This document shows, piece by piece, positions 36,243 to 44,671 of a stretch of 64,000 bases of DNA. The translations under genes and the position numbers were made by a program. Below the pieces are notes generated by a model. It made no database searches and was not told the origin of the DNA. It saw only the letters and a program-made list of their open reading frames with translations. How positions within the stretch are numbered: position 1 is the first letter of the stretch; each line of letters begins with the position of its first letter. Origin of the DNA: Bradyrhizobium sp. CCBAU 53421 (GTDB lineage Bacteria > Pseudomonadota > Alphaproteobacteria > Rhizobiales > Xanthobacteraceae); assembly GCF_015291625.1 (NCBI RefSeq), contig NZ_CP030047.1, positions 3,038,001 to 3,102,000 of the forward strand, read 5' to 3'.

Positions 36243-36443
36243 ATGTTCGACATGGCAACCACCGCGCTTTTGCGCGCGGTTCTCGATGAAGTCTGTGAAA
36301 GCGTCTCGCACCGCGAGATCGGGGCACGTACACACGTCGCGTCGAAAATCCTAGAGGCTGCGACGAGAGGCGAAATCTCTCCCGAGGGTCCCAAACAGGT
36401 TGGTCGCGACGCCCTCTCGCACGCGCCAACGATGTGGCGCTGA
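36243..36443 (+). CDS. Conserved small hypothetical protein, 66 aa
   Basis: The protein MFDMATTALLRAVLDEVCES and onward, ending APTMWR, matches a small conserved rhizobial family I recognise by its pattern but not by function. It is all helix with a TRGE hinge. I chose the ATG at 36243 because homologous proteins begin at this Met; a longer upstream frame is low-complexity. Confidence 0.6.
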   Translation: MFDMATTALLRAVLDEVCESVSHREIGARTHVASKILEAATRGEISPEGPKQVGRDALSHAPTMWR

Positions 36444-36456
36444 TCGCGGGGCGGGC

Positions 36457-36873
36457 GTGAACTTCCAGGTCACCGTCCTGAAGATTTTGGTAGCTTATCC
36501 GGACGGCTTTGCCGTGATGGAGGACCTCAAGAGGGATATGGCCATCCTGGTAACGAGTGGCCGCGACTGGGCGGACCGGACCAGGCGCCTCGCGGCCAAT
36601 GTGCCCGACCTCGACATCTTCTCACAAGGATTGGTCGAACGGATAAGCGGAGGATGGAAGATCACGTCCAAAGGACGGGCGTTGCTCGAATTGATGGAAG
36701 CGCGGCCAACGGCCTTGGAAAGCGCCGAGGCGCCTCCAGTTCTGGAGACGAGTGCGACCTCGTCGGCGCCTGTTCCTCCGCTGCGGCAGCCCGCCGACCG
36801 TGCCAAGCGACGGCGCGAAAGACGTGAACGTCGGCGCGAGACGCGCGAACGGGCAAGAGCAAACGCCTCTTGA
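36457..36873 (+). CDS. Winged-helix-like hypothetical protein, 138 aa
   Basis: From GTG 36457 the product reads VNFQVTVLKILVAYPDGFAV, with a small helix-turn-helix-like fold (residues about 1-75, including SGGWKITSKGRALLELME). A Pro/Ala spacer and a very basic tail (KRRRERRERRRETRERARAN) follow. The shape suggests nucleic-acid binding. It starts 13 bases after the preceding small gene. The family is common in Bradyrhizobium without known function. Confidence 0.55.
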   Translation: MNFQVTVLKILVAYPDGFAVMEDLKRDMAILVTSGRDWADRTRRLAANVPDLDIFSQGLVERISGGWKITSKGRALLELMEARPTALESAEAPPVLETSATSSAPVPPLRQPADRAKRRRERRERRRETRERARANAS

Positions 36874-37210
36874 GGTAGCGACTGAGGGAAGAAAAATCCG
36901 CCAAATGGGAGCAGCGTTTGATAGTCCCGGACTGTCGATTTGCCTCCCCAGCCCCAAGCGTACCGCCGTTACCTTGTTTGCGGCCATGCCGGCCCCGATC
37001 TACTCGGGACGGTGACTGAGTATGGGTCCTTCTACCGAGCCGGCGAGCGACAATATAGCGAGGAAATGGAGGCCGAACCCGCGCGGGAGAGCTGGCCGGG
37101 TTCCTTTTGAGAGGGCGTTGCGCGGTCGGTGAGGCTGTATAGCTACTTCAGACAATCGCCATAAAGTTCACTGACATGCTTCCCAACAGTCAATCTTCAC
37201 GAAGGCCGTA
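36874..37210. other. Intergenic region before rnhB
   Basis: No convincing gene. A frame without ATG at about 36945-37110 (QAYRRYLVCGHAGPDLLGTV) is protein-like for some 50 codons and may be the end of a lost gene. The rnhB promoter should lie near 37140-37190, but I see no clear -35/-10 pair. Confidence 0.3.
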
Positions 37211-38035
37211 ATGTCCCAGTACTCACTCGATGTATTGCGTCAGCGCTATGTCGTCGAGAAAAGACCGCTCGAGGCCAGCGTCGAGCAGATCTTGCGGGCC
37301 GACACCCGCGCCGGAGCGCGTGCCATCCTGGCTTCAATCGATAAACGCCGCTTCGAAAATAGGTCGGAAGGGCAGCGCCTCCGCAAGATGCTCCGCTTCG
37401 AGACCTCGCTGTGGGAAACAGGCCATCATGCCGTGGCAGGCGTGGATGAGGCCGGAATGAGCCCACTCGCCGGGCCGGTCTCCGCTGGCGCCGTGATCCT
37501 GAAACCGGGCACGCGGACAGTCGGAATCGACGACTCGAAAAAACTCGACGCCGCGGCTCGCGAAAAACTCGCGAAGGAGATCAAGGAAAAGGCGCAGTGT
37601 TGGTCTGTGGCGTTCGTCGAGGTCGAGGAGATCGACGCGATCAACATCTATTGGGCGGGCATTCAGGCTATGCAGCGTGCGGTTCGGGGCCTAGGCTTGA
37701 CGCCGCAGCACTTGCTGATCGATGCGAAGCGGCTGAAGGAAATCGACATCCCTCAGCAGGCCATCATCAAAGGCGACGCCAAGTCCGCCAGCATCGCCGC
37801 CGCCTCCATCCTCGCGAAAGTCGAGCGCGACGCCGTCATGCGGACGCTCGACGTGCGACACCCCGGCTATGGCTTCGCGGATCATAAGGGCTACCCGGTG
37901 CCGGCTCATTATGAAGCGCTCGCCAGACTTGGCGCATGCGCAGCTCACCGGCGGTCGTTCGGACCGGTTCGTAAGGCTCTCGGGTTGTCGCCCTTACCTC
38001 CATGGCCTTCGGCATCTGAGCGCGACGCCGGCTGA
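37211..38035 (+). CDS. rnhB: Ribonuclease HII, atypical
   Basis: The 274-residue protein has the RNase HII fold signatures: VDEAGMSPLAGPV (catalytic Asp79 and Glu80), SKKLDAAAREKLAKEI, LLIDAKRL, KGDAKSASIAAASILAKVER, and HPGYGFADHKGY. RNase HII cuts RNA in RNA/DNA hybrids and at single ribonucleotides. Two points are unusual. First, the GRG loop that normally follows DEA (DEAGRGPLAG) is GMS here, losing the conserved Arg. Second, a 70-residue helical extension precedes the core. It is therefore probably an accessory paralogue rather than the housekeeping enzyme. Neighbours are repair genes. Confidence 0.85.
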   Translation: MSQYSLDVLRQRYVVEKRPLEASVEQILRADTRAGARAILASIDKRRFENRSEGQRLRKMLRFETSLWETGHHAVAGVDEAGMSPLAGPVSAGAVILKPGTRTVGIDDSKKLDAAAREKLAKEIKEKAQCWSVAFVEVEEIDAINIYWAGIQAMQRAVRGLGLTPQHLLIDAKRLKEIDIPQQAIIKGDAKSASIAAASILAKVERDAVMRTLDVRHPGYGFADHKGYPVPAHYEALARLGACAAHRRSFGPVRKALGLSPLPPWPSASERDAG

Positions 38036-38062
38036 ACAGGTCTACGCTTCGTCTCGGCGGCG

Positions 38063-39010
38063 CTATTTTCGCGACCACTTCTTTTCGCGTACGACGTCCT
38101 TCGCGTTTTTGTCGGACCGCAGCCCGAGATAGACTGGCTGGCGCAGCTCGCCCTTGCTGGTCCACTCCGCGAACTTCACTTCTGCGACCAACGCAGGATG
38201 CACCCAAGTCGTGACCTGCTCATCCTTCACCTTGGCTGGGAACGGCGACTTTGCCGTTTTGAGCTTCATGAGCTTGGCGTGAAGCTCTTCGAGAGCCTGG
38301 TGGCTGAAGCCGGTGCCGACGTGGCCTATGTACCGCCATGCATCGCCTTCGCTTACCGCTAGCACGAGAGCGCCGAAGAAGGGCCGGGTTCTCCTCGGCG
38401 CCGTGAAGCCGGCTATCACAACCTCCTGCCGCTGCGCGGTCTTCACCTTCAGCCAATCGGCTGTTCGGCGTCCGGACGCATAGGGGCTGTCGGCGCGCTT
38501 GGCCATAATACCTTCGAGATGTCTCCGCTCGGCTTCTGCAAAGAACTTCGTTCCCTTGTCTTTGCGGTGGTTGCTGAACGCGATGAGCTTGTGGCGCGGC
38601 AGGATGGCCTTTAGCCGCTTCTTGCGCTCTAGGAGCGGCAGCGCGCGCAAGTCGTCACCGTCTGCGAACATGAGGTCGAACGCGCAGTACAAAAGCTTGG
38701 CCTTGTGGCGAAGGGCGTTTTGAAGCAACTGAAAATGGGATACGCCGTCCTTTCCGATCGCGACGAGCTCCCCGTCGATCACGGCATCGCCCTTCACGCC
38801 CTCCAGCGCTTTGGCGACCTCGATATAGCTGCGGCTGATGATCTTGCCATTTCGGCTGTAGAGCGCAACCTTGCCTCGCCGGATTTCCGCGATCATCCGG
38901 AAGCCGTCATACTTGTCCTCGAAAACCCAGCCGGGATCGTCGAACGGCGCGTCGGTGAGCGTAGCGAGCATCGGCTGCAGGCGCTTGGGCAGGGTCGACG
39001 TCCGGCTCAT
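38063..39010 (-). CDS. ATP-dependent DNA ligase (LigD ligase-domain type)
   Basis: The 315-residue protein has ligase motif I EDKYDGFR with the adenylated Lys33, motif III-like LYCAFDLMFADG, motif IV EGIMAKRADSPYASGR, motif V ADWLKVKTAQRQEVVI, and an OB-fold domain. It lacks the polymerase and phosphoesterase domains of full LigD, so it is a stand-alone NHEJ-type ligase. With Ku at 34856 and the second ligase at 39990 it forms an end-joining set. It is monocistronic here and convergent with rnhB. Confidence 0.85.
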   Translation of the reverse strand: MSRTSTLPKRLQPMLATLTDAPFDDPGWVFEDKYDGFRMIAEIRRGKVALYSRNGKIISRSYIEVAKALEGVKGDAVIDGELVAIGKDGVSHFQLLQNALRHKAKLLYCAFDLMFADGDDLRALPLLERKKRLKAILPRHKLIAFSNHRKDKGTKFFAEAERRHLEGIMAKRADSPYASGRRTADWLKVKTAQRQEVVIAGFTAPRRTRPFFGALVLAVSEGDAWRYIGHVGTGFSHQALEELHAKLMKLKTAKSPFPAKVKDEQVTTWVHPALVAEVKFAEWTSKGELRQPVYLGLRSDKNAKDVVREKKWSRK

Positions 39011-39150
39011 TCGAGGCCAATCCTTAAGAGCACGTTGCGAAATGCATGGACGTCCTTCAAGGATTAGGGAACGCTTCGGGGCCGCGTCGTGTTCCGCAGA
39101 CTCCGTGGCATGCGACCTTGACGCTCGATTAAGGAGGGCGGATCAGACCG

Positions 39151-39768
39151 ATGGCGAGAAAGCTGAAAACCTTTCAGACTTCGATGGGCTTCTTCGATCT
39201 GGCGATCGCTGCTCCTTCCATGAAAGCGGCCCTCGAAGCCTGGGGCGCCAATAGCAATCTCTTCCACCAGGGCGCGGCGAAGGAAAGCGACGATCCGGAC
39301 GTCATTGCTGCGGCCATGAAGAAGCCTGGCGTCGTTCTCAGGCGCCCGGTCGGATCCAACCGATCCTTCAGCGAGCAAGCCGAACTGCCCTCCGATCTCG
39401 GCGGGGACAGAAGATCGACGAACGCACCGCGCAAATCGAAGGGCCAAAATTCGAAGAAGCCTTCCTCACGTCCAGTTGACAAGACGGCCGAGCGGAAGGC
39501 TGCGCTTGCCTACGAACGGGAGGAGAGGCGCCGGGAGAGTGAACGGGCGAGGGAGGAGGCCGCCAGGCAGAGACAACGTGAGCGCCGTCAGCAGGCGGTC
39601 GACAAGGCGCAGGCTGCGCTGGACAAGGCGGAGCAGGAGCACGCGAAGCGGGCTGCCGCCATCCAGGCCGAGGTTGAGGCTCTCGCGAAGAGATCGCAAA
39701 CCGAAGACGATCGCTGGAATAAGGAGAGGGAGCGATTGGAAGCTGCGCTGCAGCGTGCGCGGAGTTAG
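39151..39768 (+). CDS. Coiled-coil hypothetical protein
   Basis: The 205-residue protein has a structured first 65 residues (MGFFDLAIAAPSMKAALEAW, then DPDVIAAAMKKPGVVLRRPV). A Lys/Ser linker and a long charged coiled-coil (about 105-205, KAALAYEREERRRESERARE) follow. Similar proteins in rhizobia are often annotated as TolA-like because of the coil, but no TolA domain is present. Start ATG 39151 has an AAGGAGG Shine-Dalgarno. Function unknown. Confidence 0.6.
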   Translation: MARKLKTFQTSMGFFDLAIAAPSMKAALEAWGANSNLFHQGAAKESDDPDVIAAAMKKPGVVLRRPVGSNRSFSEQAELPSDLGGDRRSTNAPRKSKGQNSKKPSSRPVDKTAERKAALAYEREERRRESERAREEAARQRQRERRQQAVDKAQAALDKAEQEHAKRAAAIQAEVEALAKRSQTEDDRWNKERERLEAALQRARS

Positions 39769-39822
39769 TTTCAGTTCTTGCGCGGCGGCACCGAGGGAAG
39801 GCAAAGGGTTGCCGTCAAGCGA

Positions 39823-39990
39823 TCATCGTTCGGGATCTGGTACGCGCGCTGCGGCTCGGTTCACCGCGGTACGGTCCCGTCGGTCTTCAGGGGCGAGCTC
39901 CATGATCGCTCGATGCAGCTCGGCCGGAATCGTCAGCGGACTTTCGGGGGGCTTGTTCGCCCACTGCCAGAAGCGATCGAACGCGTCCAT
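39823..39990 (-). CDS. Small hypothetical protein coupled to ligase, 55 aa
   Basis: From the ATG at 39988-39990, which overlaps the ligase stop (TGATG), the product reads MDAFDRFWQWANKPPESPLT and ends RVPDPER. It has a Trp-rich start and a helical middle (AELHRAIMELAPEDRRDRTA). The translational coupling supports a real gene and a role with the ligase. No domain is recognised. Confidence 0.5.
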   Translation of the reverse strand: MDAFDRFWQWANKPPESPLTIPAELHRAIMELAPEDRRDRTAVNRAAARVPDPER

Positions 39991-40910
39991 CACAGGTCCT
40001 CCCGCAGGCCCCGGAAGAAGGGGTGGCGGACCTTTCCCTCGGCCGACTTCGCGCGATACTCTATCTCCGCCAGAAGCTTGGGTTCGACCCAGATGCCCTT
40101 GTGAGCGATGCGCTTGGTATAAGGCTGGGTCTTCCGGATGAGGGGTTTAAGCCGTTTCTGCAGATCGGCGGCCGAGACCTTGTCGAAGCCGTGGTCGACT
40201 TTGCCGGCGTAGACCAGATCGCCGCCCTTGCGTCGGCCGACGTAGATCCCGTCCCACTTCGTCCCATCGAGTGCGAAACCGGCGATGGTCAACGTCTCTC
40301 GCTGTACGCAGGTCTTCTTGACCCAGTCATTCGTGCGTCCCGCCGGATAGGCGCTGCCCCGGACCTTCGAGACGACGCCTTCGAGGCCGAGCTTGCAGGC
40401 GTGCGCGAACATTTCGCGGCCGTCTATCTCAAAGCTTTCGCTGAACTGGATGTCGGTGCCGCTCAAGATCTTTTTGAGTTCGGCTTTGCGCTGAAACAGC
40501 GGCAGCTTCCGGATATCTCGGCCGTTCAGGTAGAGCAGATCGAACGCTACGAGCACGATACTCTTCGATTTGCCCTTGAGCTCGGTCTGCAGGACCGAGA
40601 AGTCAGTCGTGCCGTCGGCAGCGGGCACCACGATCTCGCCGTCCACCACCGCCGAGTTCGCCTTGATCCGCCAGGCGTCATGAGCGACCTTCTTGAAGCG
40701 ATGCGTCCAATCGTGGCCGCGCCGGGTGAAGATCTTCGCCGTCTCGTTGGCCAGATGGACCTGAACACGGTAGCCGTCGAACTTGATTTCGTGAATCCAG
40801 CGCTCTCCGGATGGCACCTTCTCGATCGAGGTGGCCAGGGCCGGTTCGATAAAGCCGGGGAAGGGCGCCTTGACGCCGATAGCCGCCGGCATTTTACGCT
40901 GAAACGCCAC
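39990..40910 (-). CDS. ATP-dependent DNA ligase (LigD ligase-domain type), second copy
   Basis: The 306-residue protein has motif I EIKFDGYR (Lys43), VDGEIVVPAADGTTDFSVLQ (motif III region), LVAFDLLYLNGRD, LEGVVSKVRGSAYPAGRTND and the OB-fold end PKLLAEIEYRAKSAEGKVRH. It differs enough from the ligase at 38063 that the two are not a recent duplication. Both lack the polymerase domain. It is the first gene of a two-gene unit with a 55-residue protein. Confidence 0.85.
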   Translation of the reverse strand: MAFQRKMPAAIGVKAPFPGFIEPALATSIEKVPSGERWIHEIKFDGYRVQVHLANETAKIFTRRGHDWTHRFKKVAHDAWRIKANSAVVDGEIVVPAADGTTDFSVLQTELKGKSKSIVLVAFDLLYLNGRDIRKLPLFQRKAELKKILSGTDIQFSESFEIDGREMFAHACKLGLEGVVSKVRGSAYPAGRTNDWVKKTCVQRETLTIAGFALDGTKWDGIYVGRRKGGDLVYAGKVDHGFDKVSAADLQKRLKPLIRKTQPYTKRIAHKGIWVEPKLLAEIEYRAKSAEGKVRHPFFRGLREDL

Positions 40911-41015
40911 TGCAAAACTCCACGCTACAGCCGATTCAAATTGGCACAGTTCGAATTGTTCCGGAACCGGCGAATCCTTGTTGCGTAGCCTCGACGCTAC
41001 GAACAGGAGGTATCC

Positions 41016-41204
41016 ATGGCGGCAGCGAAGAAGTCGAAGACGGCGCGCGGGCGAAAACAGGACCGGGCACGGGTAGCCGGCGGGCGGGACTACGAGGTGC
41101 AGTACGAGGCGAAGAAGACAGGTAAGTCGGCGCCGGCGGTGAAGAAGGCTGTCAAAAAGGTCGGCAATACGCGGAAGCGAGTGGAAAGGCGGCTAGGCCG
41201 CTGA
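41016..41204 (+). CDS. DUF3606-type small basic protein
   Basis: The 62-residue basic protein contains RDYEVQYEAKKTGKSAPAVK followed by KAVKKVGNTRKRVERRL. This matches the DUF3606 pattern, in which a short helix-turn-helix-like unit ends in KxVGNxRxxVE. These proteins are frequent in rhizobia, sometimes stress-induced, and of unknown function. A GGAGG Shine-Dalgarno precedes the ATG. Confidence 0.75.
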   Translation: MAAAKKSKTARGRKQDRARVAGGRDYEVQYEAKKTGKSAPAVKKAVKKVGNTRKRVERRLGR

Positions 41205-41229
41205 GTAGGAGACGGGTTGGCATCGGTGC

Positions 41230-41508
41230 TTAGCGTCGGTCCTCCTCGTCAGGGGCGCATTCTGGGCAGCTATCACCAATCGAGTCCAGCACGTCGCGAA
41301 TTGCGGCCTCCGCTGCTTGAGGGGAGACGTCTGCTGGCGGGTCCTGACGGGCGTTATCGAAGGCGGGCTCTCGTGCATGCGGATCGGCGCGGTCTTGCAT
41401 CCAACCGTGCTCCTCGCACTCGCGGATGGCGCCGGCTTCGTTCAGCACGTTGATCGCCCAACCGCGCAGGGTGCCGATCGCCGGCCGTCTCTGCTTGGTC
41501 ATCAGCAT
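41230..41508 (-). CDS. Conserved small hypothetical protein, 92 aa
   Basis: The product MLMTKQRRPAIGTLRGWAIN continues with AGAIRECEEHGWMQDRADPH and ends in CPECAPDEEDRR. It contains three Cys and several His/Asp that could bind a metal. The pattern recurs in Bradyrhizobium genomes without known function. It is convergent with the DUF3606 gene. Confidence 0.6.
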   Translation of the reverse strand: MLMTKQRRPAIGTLRGWAINVLNEAGAIRECEEHGWMQDRADPHAREPAFDNARQDPPADVSPQAAEAAIRDVLDSIGDSCPECAPDEEDRR

Positions 41509-41768
41509 TGAAAGGTTCTCCCACGCTCACGCTGAGACGAATCATTTAGTCCCGGAGACGTTCTCCATCGCTAACACACGACTGGGATTCGGGATCGTGG
41601 GATCTCGTGGTTTTTCGAAGGCTGAATTTTCAGCTTGGCGAGGTGCTAGGGTGGGCAAGAACGAACTGAAGAAACCACGTCCGAGCTCAGGTGGTTGCCC
41701 CTTGTCCGATTAGCGCGTGCGGCTGTCGCCGCACCGGGCTCTCGTGAACCGAGCCGCGCAGCGTCTCG

Positions 41769-44325
41769 GTAGGGTAGGCGCGAGACACCTCGAAGAGGAT
41801 ATCCCTACGCCTCCCCCCAAACCGTGCGGGCACTTTTCAATGCACACGGCTTTCCGTACGCGCATGCTCTCGACCGGAGACGGCTGCACGGCATGACGGG
41901 CACAGGACAATGGTCTTGCGCCGCCAACCGGACCGTTTCCAGACCGTCAGCGATCCGCTTCGCAGGTCACCCAGGCGACGGAGATGATGCATCTCGAATG
42001 GTCCCGTCGAATCGCTGCACGCTTCGCATTCGCGAGCGTTAAGTCGATTGATCAGATCATTTGGGCTTTTGACCCACCACGCACCTGCCGTGACGTTGTC
42101 GATAGTCGGACTTGTCCAGTAGGCTCGGGTGAGATGTTTCAGTCTCCACAGCTTGATGCTGCGAAGCTTACCACGGACCACGGAGCTAACCTCGTAGTCC
42201 GTGCCTTTCCACAGACGCGCCATGGTTCTTGCTCTCGTCGTCCGATGCCGCATCGCCAGCGTCTTCACAAGACTGCGGAACACGACAAGCTCCAGCAATC
42301 CCAAGGCGCTCTTGATGTCGTCGGCAAACGAGTGGTAGTTCGCAAACCCACGGAACTCTGAGTTATAGGCGAGGACGGTTGCAACGTCGCTGGTTACCAG
42401 GAACTGCTCGCGCGGACTGCCGGTCTTCTTGGCGAGATCGCCATAGCCGTGTTGCTTGCAGAACTTGGTGACTTCCTTGCGCGGCACCCGCAGGCTGACA
42501 TTGCCGGTGGTCGGCCGACGCATCACGCGCCATGTCCGTCCAGCCGGTCCCTTGCGGCCGGATTTTCGTCCAGCCCCGTAGGATGTGTATGTCGAGATGC
42601 GATAGCTCAGGAAGGTCACTCCCTTTGAAGCGGCGTGAACCCCACTTTTCTCGGGCGACACGGCGAGCTTCAAGGTCTCCGTCAGGAATCGTTCGACGCA
42701 AGCCATGATCTCACTCGCTTCCCGCTTGCTCCCGATCACGCCGATGAGGAAGTCGTCGGCATAGCGGCAGTAGCGGAGCCTTTTGAAGTTGGGGTCCATC
42801 GGATCGACGGAAGGCACTTTCCGTCGCTCCTTATTGATGGCTTTGATCTCCGCAAATGCAGCATCGATCTCGGCCCGATCCGTGCCTTCGGCACGGAGCC
42901 GTTCAATCTTCCGGCGGAGACTGAGGACGCGCCGTTCCAACGCCACGTAGCGCGGGAATGGACGTCGCTCACGGCCTTTGTCGAAGTCCGCCTTCATCAT
43001 CTGCATGTGCTGGTCCAGCTCGTGCAGATAGATGTTGGCGAGCAAGGGCGAGACAACGCCGCCCTGCGGCGTGCCACTGTAAGTGCGTCCATAGACCCAA
43101 TCTTCCATGTAGCCTGCTTTGAGCATTCCTTCGATCAGACCAATGAACTTATCGTCATCGATCCGCTTCCTTAGAAGCCCAAGCAGGATGTCATGGTCGA
43201 TGTTGTCGAAGAACCCACGCACATCCACTTCGACCAGCCACTTGCAGCCCGTCCAACTTTTCTTGATGAGCTTGAGTGCGGTGTGACAGGATCGCCCCGG
43301 GCGGAACCCATGTGATTCGTTGAGGAACACAGGTTCATAGATCGCTTCGAGTAGAATCCTGACCGCCTCCTGAACGAGCCGGTCTTCCACCGTGGGGATA
43401 CCCAGCGGTCGTGTCTTGCCGTTGTCCTTCGGGATATAAACCCGCCGGACTGGCCGGAAGCGATAAGTGCCATCTGCCACGCGCCTGGCGATGTCGGCGA
43501 GCTTCTCCAGCGACATGCCGTCGAAGGTCTTGCCGTCTACACCGGGCGTCAGAGCTCCCTTGTTGCGGGAGACCTTTTCGTAGGCCCACTCGAAGAGATG
43601 CGGACATCTCATCAGGCGGTGAAGGCCATTTACGCGCTTACCCGACCGCGACAAAGTCGGCAGTGATTCAATTCTTCTCTGGATGGTACCGGCCTGCATC
43701 AGCAGAACCTCTCCGTCGAAGAATCTCTTCTACGCATACTGCACATGCCGTTATTCGCGGCATCGTCCTTCCCCCGATCGGAGGCGCTTTCGGTCCGGTC
43801 GCCCGGCCTTATACGCATGATCGTCCGCCTCGCGGCGGCTGTCCCGGCCGTTACGCCGGGCATTTGGGTACTATGACGGCTCCGTCGCCATACAGGTCCT
43901 CGAAAGAACCTGTTGCAGGCGATCCCGTAGTTGCGTGTGCGGGGAGTTGCGGTGTGTTTAGGTGTCCCATTCGTCTCCTTGACCCACGGATGGTGGTCGT
44001 CCCACGCGGACTGGTGGCAGTTCGCACTGGCCGGTGCGATCTGCCCCGCGTGGCGTAGCGTGTCAGCCGCGTTCGCTACTGCCAGCCCTTTGGCGACTGG
44101 AAACTGGGATTCAGGCAATACAGCTTTCACCATGCACACCTTACTTTGTGCTCTCCACCGGGCTGCGGCGCCCGATTTCAAGACGTTTCCCGGCATGCTC
44201 TGGTCCCGTTCTCCTTTCGGAGTCTCAGTCGCTTCCGACACCGGTAAGCCGGGCAAGTAAGAGCCATAACCAGCAGGCTCCATTCTTTCGAACACTCCCT
44301 TCTTCTCCACGCCTCAACGGCGCAC
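41769..44325 (-). mobile_element. Group II intron with encoded maturase
   Basis: The minus strand begins GTGCGCC at 44325, a normal group II intron 5' end. After 600 bases of structured RNA comes the maturase gene. Downstream of it, domain V is visible at about 41808-41845 (AGCCGTGTGC, then a GAAAAGTGCC bulge region, then GCACGGTTT). A domain VI hairpin with a bulged A (GCGTAGGGA...CGCCTACCCTAC) ends near 41769. All parts needed for splicing and retrohoming seem present. Boundaries are inferred from these motifs and may be off by a few bases. It sits in the non-coding region upstream of ardC. Confidence 0.8.
41837..43699 (-). CDS. ltrA: Group II intron maturase/reverse transcriptase with HNH
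   Basis: The 620-residue protein has the reverse transcriptase fingers-palm (PLGIPTVEDRLVQEAVRILL, GFRPGRSCHTALK, WLVEVDVRGFFDNIDHDIL, GTPQGGVVSPLLANIYLHEL) and the catalytic YADD in RYCRYADDFLIG. A maturase X domain (FRGFANYHSFADDIKSALGL) and a C-terminal HNH-like zinc endonuclease (CEACSDSTGPFEMHHLRRLG, LCPSCR) follow. It helps the intron splice and inserts it into DNA. The frame looks intact. Confidence 0.9.
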   Translation of the reverse strand: MQAGTIQRRIESLPTLSRSGKRVNGLHRLMRCPHLFEWAYEKVSRNKGALTPGVDGKTFDGMSLEKLADIARRVADGTYRFRPVRRVYIPKDNGKTRPLGIPTVEDRLVQEAVRILLEAIYEPVFLNESHGFRPGRSCHTALKLIKKSWTGCKWLVEVDVRGFFDNIDHDILLGLLRKRIDDDKFIGLIEGMLKAGYMEDWVYGRTYSGTPQGGVVSPLLANIYLHELDQHMQMMKADFDKGRERRPFPRYVALERRVLSLRRKIERLRAEGTDRAEIDAAFAEIKAINKERRKVPSVDPMDPNFKRLRYCRYADDFLIGVIGSKREASEIMACVERFLTETLKLAVSPEKSGVHAASKGVTFLSYRISTYTSYGAGRKSGRKGPAGRTWRVMRRPTTGNVSLRVPRKEVTKFCKQHGYGDLAKKTGSPREQFLVTSDVATVLAYNSEFRGFANYHSFADDIKSALGLLELVVFRSLVKTLAMRHRTTRARTMARLWKGTDYEVSSVVRGKLRSIKLWRLKHLTRAYWTSPTIDNVTAGAWWVKSPNDLINRLNARECEACSDSTGPFEMHHLRRLGDLRSGSLTVWKRSGWRRKTIVLCPSCRAAVSGREHARTESRVH

Positions 44326-44671
44326 GCCTAGCGGCTTTGATCCCTCGCGCTAGAGCTTTGGTGCTCCTCGCCGGGGGCACTCGGGAAAGGGGCTCGCCTG
44401 CGGCGATCGCTATCACTGCCCCGTTCCCGGGTGCCGCTATTGAACCGGTCTCGTCGCTGCACTCGGACCCGCGTGCCCCTTCGGGTCGCTATGCTCACGC
44501 TCTCCGGGTGCCATTTTCCGTTGCGGCGATGCGCCCTTGGGCGCACGCCTGATCGCGAATGAGGCCCTCGGTAGATGGCGCAAGGGCTGAGAGTAAGAGT
44601 GCAGGCTGGTTTTTCCGTGACGGGTTAGAAGTTGCGAGAGAGGCTCGCGGCGCCCGTCGCGGAGACCCGCG
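44326..44671 (+). promoter_or_regulatory. Upstream region and structured leader of ardC
   Basis: No protein gene is visible. A 16-base palindrome (TGCGCCCTTGGGCGCA) is at 44530-44545. A box GCTGAGAG-AGAGT begins at 44586. A 10-base-pair hairpin occupies 44615-44662: CCGTGACGGG pairs with CCCGTCGCGG, and inside it GCGAG (44634-44638) pairs with CTCGC (44644-44648). The GGAG Shine-Dalgarno begins within the base of the stem. The ATG follows 9 bases after the hairpin. parB has the same arrangement. Confidence 0.6.

Noticed and set aside
41619..41640. GCTGAA-TT-TTCAGC hairpin between two small genes as a terminator
   Set aside because: Short stem without a T-run and not near the end of a gene.
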